DNA from: Paracamarosporium sp. OC-R06-R3 | Taxonomy: Eukaryota; Ascomycota; Dothideomycetes; Pleosporales; Didymosphaeriaceae | Direction of reading: 5' to 3' | NCBI GenBank assembly: GCA_019828545.1 | Contig: JACVRA010000574.1 | Span: 1-52,849 of the forward strand | Length of the DNA: 52,849 bases | Shown here: piece by piece, positions 46,631 to 52,849 of the stretch | Layout of the letters: every line of letters begins with the position of its first letter | How positions within the stretch are numbered: position 1 is the first letter of the stretch | Notes under the pieces: generated by a model | The model's database searches: none | Told to the model about the DNA's origin: nothing | The model's input: the letters and a program-made list of their open reading frames with translations, nothing else | Position numbers and translations under genes: made by a program

Positions 46631-47547
46631 ATGCCTAAGCAACCTACAGAGCGGCGAGGGCCCCAGACGCGCAAGCCTTACTCTCGCGTCAGGGCAAAGA
46701 CAGCTGACGAGGGCGATAATGGAAATAATATTCATTATTTATCCGATCATGACGCAGGACTGGGCAATATTGGCTTACGACCCGGCGTAGTGAATAGAGC
46801 TGGCCTTGAAGTGATGGAAACACAGGCAGTGGGAATCTCAGAGAACGATTCTGAAGATGACGATACCTCTGAAGATGACGATACCTCTGAAGATGGCGAT
46901 ACCTCTGAAGATGACGATACCTCTGAAGATGGCGATACCTCTGAAGATGACGATTGGTCCAAAGATAGGCAGTTGGCTCAAGATATATGTTCGTCTCTGA
47001 AAAAGAGCAAGGGTACATCAGGTATGCAGAAGAGTCAGCGAATTAGCCAACTTACTAACATGTTGAAGACGATCCGATCATTATTGAAAAGGAAGAGCAG
47101 CGATTTAAATTCAGATTTTTGGCCCACAATTATAGCTCAACTTTAGAGATAAAATTCTTGGACCTTACAGGCCAGTGGTGCGAGGGCCAGATGTTTCCGA
47201 TGGGTAGACGATTCCAGGACGCATCGGACCACTTCGAGGTTTTTGAGGACGCCTTCTACGAAATTTATTCAAGAATGTGCGTTGAAAAGCACTTTCCTGT
47301 TGGCTCAATATTAGGCCTTCTCACAAGATGGAACACTCTAGAAAGTACCATTCTTCCCCTACTGGACGACGCACTTCGGTCGCAGTCTGGATGCAATGAT
47401 CCGAGAGCACGACTGGACTCATACAAACTCGAACGGCAGAGGTCGTGTATCATGAAGTTCAACAAAGCACTAAAAGAATTAGATACCCTAGAAAAGGTTG
47501 CTATAGATATCAAGAACTGCCTCGGCTGCGCCTGCGAGCAGTGCTGA
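46631..47547 (+). CDS. Uncharacterised protein with acidic hexapeptide repeats (289 aa, two exons)
   Basis: Exons 46631-47021 and 47069-47547 join in phase across a 47-nt intron with gtatgc donor and canonical TTACTAACA branch. I start at MPKQPTERRG because it opens a basic N-terminus; the frame is open further upstream. Residues ~74-109 are six copies of SED(D/G)DT-type hexapeptides. The second exon encodes a folded, Cys-containing region (LDLTGQWCEGQMFPMGRRF, VEKHFPVGSILGLLTRWNTLE) and a helical end with CLGCACEQC. No family recognised. Acidic repeats next to a basic head suggest chromatin or protein-binding roles (inference only). Confidence 0.6.
46850..46957 (+). repeat. Six 18-bp tandem repeats
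   Basis: The unit tctgaagatgacgatacc occurs six times with one variable position (gac/ggc) alternating and a divergent last copy. In frame, it encodes the acidic hexapeptides. Confidence 0.95.
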
Positions 47548-48368
47548 AGCATTGCGCAAAGTGCCGCTTGGTTCGTCATTGGAACGCTCATATAGGTTTT
47601 TAGCACCGGTAGTGAGATGCTTGGTGACTTAGGAGAAAAGGGAACGAGGCAATGTGGATGGCGCAGGGTTCTTCAACCGGATGGACATGGGCGCCTCGCC
47701 CGGAGATGGGAAGTATTAGTCAATGGTTTCTTATCCCATAACATTTTCAAATGGGGTAGCGCGATATGGAGATATATGTACTGTATCTATCATTCTTCTC
47801 TTATTCTTATGTTGCAGTCTAATGTTACAGTATGTTTTTCGTGTGGCTCCATCACCATCCGTACCGAAGCATGACTCCCAAGGAAAGATGAGCGAACCCA
47901 AATAGCTCTTCAGACTAGTAAATCAGAACGTTCAGCAGCGAACGAAGCTCCACTATGGAGTCGAGCCTCCCCGCCGGGATCCACCTGGTCCAATGACCAC
48001 TCGATCAACAGTATGTGGTGTCTATTTTGATTTTGAGACCGCTGTCTACATCGATTTGATGGAGCACAGGTCTCTCAAAATTGCTGTTGGTGTTTGACGC
48101 CCGACTACGTAATTACCTCCGAACACATTTTAGATTATCGCAATTAGTATTTGATTCAATCTCGGCGCTTGGCAGTCGCGCTTCGTCTGCCAAAGAAGAG
48201 CGCTAGCTGAAAGCCGATTTTAGAATTCAGGAAAACGGAAGCGACGGGGTTATGATCGCCATGTCTCACTTCTGTATAGTTTCGATATTGCTTCACCAGC
48301 ACCTACGATAGCGATTCAACACTTTTCCTACTTGTCCAGAAAATACGGTCTGATCCGATGTCCACAGA
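47548..48368. other. Intergenic
   Basis: Open frames at 47617-47905 overlap in two phases and lack domains. A possible hairpin pairs gattttgagacc (about 48030) with ggtctctcaaaatt (about 48069). Confidence 0.35.
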
Positions 48369-49061
48369 ATGACACTTCGAAATATCTTCATGAACCTCAG
48401 TCCGTTCCGCAGGACGTTGATGGGAATGCTTCGTCCCTACGACATTGCTAGATTAGCAGTGGCTCTTGGCTGTGATTTAACAAATGCTGAAAGGAAGAAG
48501 TTTATGAACATCATCGATGATATCTTCCCTGATAGGTCAGAGCTTCAAAAACTGCAGGGATTAGGCTGTCGTATAGATATTTTTGGTGCAGACTTGAGAA
48601 AACTGGCCTTACGCTTAAGCAGCCCGCGGTATTACGAAACCCAACTTGGTCTTTGCTATCTACAGGTTTTTGTCCTGGTGTCTTCACCGGAGCGTTCTTT
48701 AGGATCTACAATACAGCCAAGATGGATCCGAATCAATTCATCGTATCGAGACATACGGGTCAGCGTGTACGACAATACCATGATCGGAACCACAGCTCCG
48801 TGGATTCCCATGAGATCTGATCTTATGGAGAGCGCTCTGGGAATCCGCTTCCATACCGGGTTACTGTACCCTATGCAGCAGCAGCTCGTACCTTGCACAC
48901 GTTTAGAAGCTGGGGTGCAGAGCTGTTCGTTCTTCTATAGCCAACTAAAACCGAGAGCATGGTTGGAACGCAACCTTGATGGCCACGGTTCTTCATTCCG
49001 TAATGGCTCGATTGTTGCGCCCTACCAGTCACATTCATATGTCCTGCTTCAAGCCATCTAA
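48369..49061 (+). CDS. F-box-like protein of unknown function (230 aa)
   Basis: A single exon. The start MTLRNIFMNLSPF and MLRPYDIARLAVALGCDLTNAERKKFMNIIDDIF (residues ~19-52), followed by LGCRIDIFGADLRKLALRL, resemble a fungal F-box-like family in which the P-x-D-x-x-x-L core is followed by a conserved DIF and G-x-DL-x-x-L. Later parts are strand-rich (RWIRINSSYRDIRVSVYD, LMESALGIRFHTGLLYP). No signal peptide or membrane segment. Assignment rests on pattern recognition of the first 80 residues only. Confidence 0.5.
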   Translation: MTLRNIFMNLSPFRRTLMGMLRPYDIARLAVALGCDLTNAERKKFMNIIDDIFPDRSELQKLQGLGCRIDIFGADLRKLALRLSSPRYYETQLGLCYLQVFVLVSSPERSLGSTIQPRWIRINSSYRDIRVSVYDNTMIGTTAPWIPMRSDLMESALGIRFHTGLLYPMQQQLVPCTRLEAGVQSCSFFYSQLKPRAWLERNLDGHGSSFRNGSIVAPYQSHSYVLLQAI

Positions 49062-49238
49062 AGAGATGCATGTCAGTTGGTGTCAACGGATGATGCTAGC
49101 GCTCACGAGCGTCTTCTAGCAATGTTAATATGGTAGCTTAACTGCATGTTTGTCTATTGATATCTTGTAGGGTGAGACCGAAGAGTATCTTTCGTAAAGA
49201 GATAGCGAGGAATCTATCATCAAGCAGGTTGTTCCCTA

Positions 49239-49547
49239 TTGGCAGGTTCTCATTTTATATCAGTACTCTCAGGTGACTTGCTACAAAGGAACGAAGATAA
49301 CAAAAACGAATTAGATCAAGTGACACGACGCCACAGAAGTAAAACAGTGACGCGCATCCCAAAACTCAATCAATCCTTTAACTCATCAGCGACAGTACTT
49401 CGCGACAACGGCGGGGCATCAGCACCGGACAAATGTCGCAACCTAGCGGATATCAATTTCAGCTACCAGGTCATTCTCTCCCGCACACTAATCAACATTA
49501 GGGGAAACCCCGAGCAGTTCTACAACGAACAGACTTCTTTGGGATGA
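49239..49547 (+). pseudogene. Possible degraded relative of the 238-aa gene
   Basis: The frame has no ATG at its start. LNQSFNSSATVLRDN and later FSYQVILSR resemble PNQSFTSLIS...GRDN and SFVYRVILSR of the gene at 44687-45403, in the same order and similar spacing. The C-terminal half is missing. I read it as a truncated paralogue. Confidence 0.35.
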
Positions 49548-49574
49548 TCCTCCGTCGTTAGAAAACTGTGCCGC

Positions 49575-50115
49575 TCATCCAAATACAGCAGAGATACGTG
49601 CTTCGCCCCACCAAACTGGAGGCGATAGCGGGGTCAGCGAACGCTCAGGCGCCGCTGCCAGACTGAATGAATAAATGCCAAGGATCTGCATAGATAAATA
49701 TCTCTGCAAATGCATATGTTCGGACAGATTACCTGCAGTCGCTTGCGGTACGCGATGACAGCCAGAAAGGTCCCATCGGCATGTACCACACCGACCTCTG
49801 AATCACTCTCGATGCCAAAGGGTGACGTAGGAGAGATGACCGGGGTGGACACGCGGTTCGGTGGGGGCGAACCGCTTGCATCTACGGCAGTGGGATAGAT
49901 GTTCAATGTGCCAACATCCGGCAGGCGATAGCTTCCTTCGCAAAGAACGTAGGGTGGGCGATGTGTAGAGCTGCCTGCACTGCCAAAGTAGTATAAGTCT
50001 TTGCGCTAGCGTTGAACCCCCTAAGTGGGTAGCCTTCAGATCGATTAACTGTCCTCACGCGCCAACAACCCCTACTATGCCAGGCTACCTCGGCAGATAT
50101 ATGCCAATTGCTCAT
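49575..50115 (-). CDS. Hidden three-exon gene of unknown function (146 aa)
   Basis: Exons 50115-50059, 50005-49733 and 49685-49575 join in phase across 53- and 47-nt introns (donors gtgagg and gtaatc). The middle exon reads like real protein: KDLYYFGSAGSSTHRPPYVLC, then EGSYRLPDVGTLNIYPT, a Pro/Ser-rich stretch with VSTPVISPTSPFGI, and SEVGVVHADGTFLAVIAYRKRLQ. The last exon is hydrophobic then Pro-rich (ILGIYSFSLAAAPERS). No family recognised. The frame is split in three, so it is easily overlooked. A second reading of exon 1, with the donor after residue 9, is possible. Confidence 0.5.
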
Positions 50116-50336
50116 GGCCCGAAAGCCTCGTCGCAGCGTTGAGGTGTGAGCAGGCCGAGATTCCTCCTAGCATTGATTCTTGATATTTGCGTCAGTTGCT
50201 CATTCCTTCTGCCACTTTCAAGACGAATATAAAGCCATGGTTGATATTGTGGCTGTGGAGTAGATGTATGAAGATAGGGGAGATTCTAAGTAACTAGTGG
50301 TGACTACGTTCTTGATAGACCATTGTTAGACCATTG

Positions 50337-51826
50337 TTAGCGTGATATCGAAATGGTCAGGTCTTCTGGCCTCATCATGTCGAGTGGCGTATCTTTAAGC
50401 TTATGTAGCCCTTCTTTGAATAAATACTCTGTATCTTCTGTTTTCGTCATCAGTGCGAAGGTTCTGCACAGCAGGTCCTCTGGGGACAAGTCTTGGTTGC
50501 CATCTTGTGCAACGGTTGTTGTCCACTTTAGGCGCATGATACGGAGGTTATTTATAGCTAGCACTCGATTTACCACTTGTAGTGTCGACGCTCCAGGCTG
50601 AATTTCTAGCATCGATCGCAGGTGGCTCGTCGCTCGTCGCTCGTCGATCCATGCAATGAGAGCTTCACGCTGAGAGGCGAACAGACGATTCAAGGCTAGC
50701 TTGAATTCCTGCTCATGTTTAGCCCATATCTCTTCCAGTTTGTATAACAGATCAGCTTCTTCAACCTCGTATCCATCCCTGGGGAACAAGTATCCCAAGA
50801 GGAGTTGTAAAAGCTCGCATTGTAAAATAGTCACCTCGTGTACATCAGGCATTGCGTTTTGCTCTGTGCTATTCTGATTACCGTCATTGCGGTCAATACC
50901 ATCATCAAGGTCGCGAAGTCTATTCGGCGGCAATGGCAGTACTCGAGGGGCATTGTATCCGCATGCAGTGGTTGCAGTTTCAGGAGTGTGATTTCGAAGG
51001 CTAGTTGCGAGGGAGGCAAGCACCTCCATTGGGGTGCTCACTTCATCTCCATACTTTCCCTTATGATGAGTGGTAGTTGGGAAACAAGGTTGAGAAGGCT
51101 CTTGGTTACCGGCTCGATCAAGTGTTATAGGCGTAAATGATACTTTAGGGAGTAGCCCACTACTTTCGATAGAACTAGAAGCAGTCTGCACACCTTTCAT
51201 GTCATGACTATTGCTGTCGAGAGAGTCGCCTCCTTGAAGCTGGTGTGTGATAGTGCTTGCAAGAGGCTTAGGGGTAATGGACACGTCATTTGGTCCACTG
51301 CGAGAAGGAGCGTTGGTAGGCGCGGTCTCTGTCGCCGCTAGAGTGCGCATGCTCGGAAGTGTCACAGGATCTTGTCCTAATTCCCAGGTAGATATGGTTT
51401 CATTTTGGCAAGGCCGCCTTTCGGTAGGGCCAAATCTGATGGTAAAATCGCCTTCAGCTTTACGTTTCCTCGAATTATTTCCCTGAGCAATAGAGTCTCT
51501 GGCTATCTCTATATTGCAAGTCATAGCAGTTTCGGTCCTCGTTGTTTCAGTTGGTGAGCCTTGTCTGTACGCCATTTTGTAGATCCATCGATGGAGGTGG
51601 GTTTTCAGTCAGGAACAAGTCAGCAGATTTTCAGTGCCTCAAACACGCAGCTAACTTACATCTCTCTATCGAAAGGTACTTCATAGAAGAGGTCCGTGCG
51701 ATAGGTCTTTGTCAAGTTCCCAGGTGCTAGTGACATTCGTTTGCGGTCTGCACTTTCACCCCAGATCGCAGGACCATGGGTGGTTAGCAACTTGTCCAGC
51801 TCTTTGTTGATCGATTCAGGATCCAT
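50337..51826 (-). CDS. Uncharacterised 464-aa protein (two exons), probably nuclear
   Basis: Exons 51826-51660 and 51564-50337 join in phase across a 95-nt intron (gtaagt donor, gtacag acceptor). Exon 1 encodes a compact start (MDPESINKELDKLLTTHGPAIW, SLAPGNLTKTYRTDLFYEVPF). The middle is disordered, Ser/Thr/Pro-rich, with an NLS-like NNSRKRKAEG. The C-terminal ~170 residues are helical and charged (ILQCELLQLLLGYLF, YKLEEIWAKHEQEFKLALNRLF, RNRVLAINNLRIMRLKW-like). If the splice is wrong, the second exon alone can start at the ATG at 51575 (412 aa). No family recognised. Confidence 0.55.
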
Positions 51827-52849
51827 GCAGATTTGAGTAGGTCGTCTAAGCTCCGAGGAAGGCTTTGCGACACTTTTTGCACGGCGTTAGACAATTTCTG
51901 TGATTCTTGCCTAGTGAATTTTATAACACCGCCGCGTCCTGTAGCGCAGGATAGACCTAGAAACGTAACAATTTCGTGAACCGTCGGCCCTTTACTACCG
52001 AGAAATATTTTCCAATCGTCCTGGGTCCAACGCTGAAGCAAAAATTCTCCCATAGTAGGATGTCCGCTAGTAGTTCCCGTCTGGAGCTTGAGTGCGATTG
52101 GAAGGACCTCCATGGTATGGCTGATGAAGATAGGGTTGGTGATGGAAGTTAGTCCCAGCCAGTCTAGCAGCCAGCGGCTCACCTAATAGTGCCCGAAATC
52201 TCGATGTCAATGGTTGCAACCTAATCTTTAGTTTAGGATTTGCGATAACCAGCATTCGAATACGGCAAACGTATCCCGATATCTGTGTTACGTTCTTCGA
52301 GAATACGACCTCTGATGACGTGAGACGCGATTTCAAGATCCGAATCCAGGCTAAATATTTATATCTAAGGACCAAAACTATAAGCGGTATCAAGACAGAG
52401 CAGATATGCGGAAGCAATAACGTAGATCTAGAATTACTATTGCAGATGTTCATTACTATTCGAATTCCAGAACACTTGCTCTTAATTCTGCGCGAATAGG
52501 TTGCAACAAGGGCCCTTTTTCCAGGATCTAAGGAGACAGCACTCTACAGTACAGTCGTGACCGAAATCGGTTTCCGGTTCCTGCACTCCGGTTGTTCTCA
52601 GCGCACGGCCCTTTAGAAAGGCACTTACTAGATAGGCGTTAGCCTTTGCAGGGGTACCACCTGTGGCTTAGGTTGTGGCGTAGGATGAGTACCTCTACCC
52701 ACCCAATATCTAGTTATACATCTCAAAGCATCTGCAAGGCTGTGGCCGGTGCGCCTCGACCGTCCTGTCAGTGGTGGCAACCAAATGTACCTTTCTCGCC
52801 GCTGCTTTAACCTAACAGTACCGTGTCCGTGCACCCAATGCACGGATTC
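51827..52849. other. Window end: possible minus-strand exons, unresolved
   Basis: Minus frames at 52453-52067 (hydrophobic near the start, then basic) and 52182-51784 (GEFLLQRWTQDDWKIFLGSKG, EIVTFLGLSCATGRGGV) look partly coding and may be exons of one gene upstream of the 464-aa gene, but no phase-consistent join was found. 52843-52628 minus (RYIWLPPLTGRSRR, DALRCITRYWVGRG) may be a fragment cut by the window edge. Confidence 0.3.

Larger units (their letters stand above)
5997..52849 (+). mobile_element. Putative Starship giant transposon (left end 6.0-7.3 kb, right end not seen)
   Basis: The call rests on gene content. An intact DUF3435 tyrosine recombinase lies near the left, transcribed inward. 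Downstream are a ferric reductase (31.6-33.2 kb), a DUF3723 gene (34.8-38.0 kb) and a patatin-like phospholipase (38.3-41.4 kb), three families established as recurrent Starship accessory genes. Between them lie lineage-specific genes, RIP-like relics and a dispersed repeat, as expected of cargo. The left boundary given is only an outer limit. The right boundary is the window edge because no terminal signature was found; some genes after about 42 kb could be host DNA. Alternative: a decayed or nested insertion in which the captain and the accessory block come from different elements. Confidence 0.62.

Noticed and set aside
48030..48082. Hairpin gattttgagacc / ggtctctcaaaatt
   Set aside because: One stem with a 28-nt loop, no promoter or terminator context in a fungus; probably chance.
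1..52849. CRISPR arrays, rRNA, bacterial operons
   Set aside because: No regularly spaced repeats with spacers and no rRNA-like sequence; introns show a eukaryotic genome.
42900..52849. Right terminus of the Starship
   Set aside because: No terminal inverted repeat or target duplication matching the left zone could be recognised by eye, so no coordinate is claimed.

Overview
The window reads as genomic DNA of a filamentous ascomycete (Pezizomycotina). Nearly every convincing gene carries short introns of about 41-56 nt (a few longer) with GTRNGT-type donors and a CTGAC/CTAAC-type branch point close to the acceptor. Gene families are fungal: rhodopsin-like membrane protein, F-box-like proteins, a secreted N-terminal-His protein of the DUF7492 kind, and DUF3435, DUF3723 and DUF7924 proteins. 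Some relics carry in-frame stops explained by C-to-T or G-to-A changes, which suggests RIP-type mutation.

The main result is that most of the window looks like a Starship, the giant fungal transposon class. At 7.3-9.7 kb on the plus strand is an intact five-exon DUF3435 tyrosine recombinase with C-terminal zinc fingers, the 'captain' that moves such elements. Captains sit at the 5' end and point inward, so the element should run rightwards. At 31.5-41.4 kb lies a block of three gene families known as recurrent Starship accessory genes: a ferric reductase, a DUF3723 protein and a patatin-like phospholipase with a RING-like domain. A small MADS-box-like gene sits inside this block and shares a divergent promoter with the ferric reductase. 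I could not fix either terminus: the left end is probably between 6.0 and 7.3 kb, and the right end may lie beyond the window.

Layout: 0-6 kb, apparent flank with a NACHT/rhodopsin chimeric relic, a broken minus-strand gene and an intact single-pass cell-surface protein. 7.3-9.7 kb, captain. 10.6-12.2 kb, DUF7924 gene killed by RIP-like stops. 12.2-15.5 kb, gene-poor and decayed, with one copy of a dispersed repeat whose second copy is at 20.4 kb. 15.5-24.4 kb, cargo: a complete divergent protein kinase, several small genes of unknown function, a 406-aa nuclear-looking protein and a small cysteine-rich secreted protein with a TATA box. 26.3-30.4 kb, an F-box-like protein, a single-pass membrane protein, the DUF7492-type secreted protein and a disordered basic protein. 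31.5-41.4 kb, the accessory block. 41.9-52.5 kb, a multi-pass membrane protein and a run of uncharacterised genes, including one with an acidic hexapeptide repeat, an F-box-like gene and a three-exon gene that is easy to miss.

All gene functions come from motif recognition by eye. Splice models were checked for phase across each proposed intron but not against transcripts or databases.
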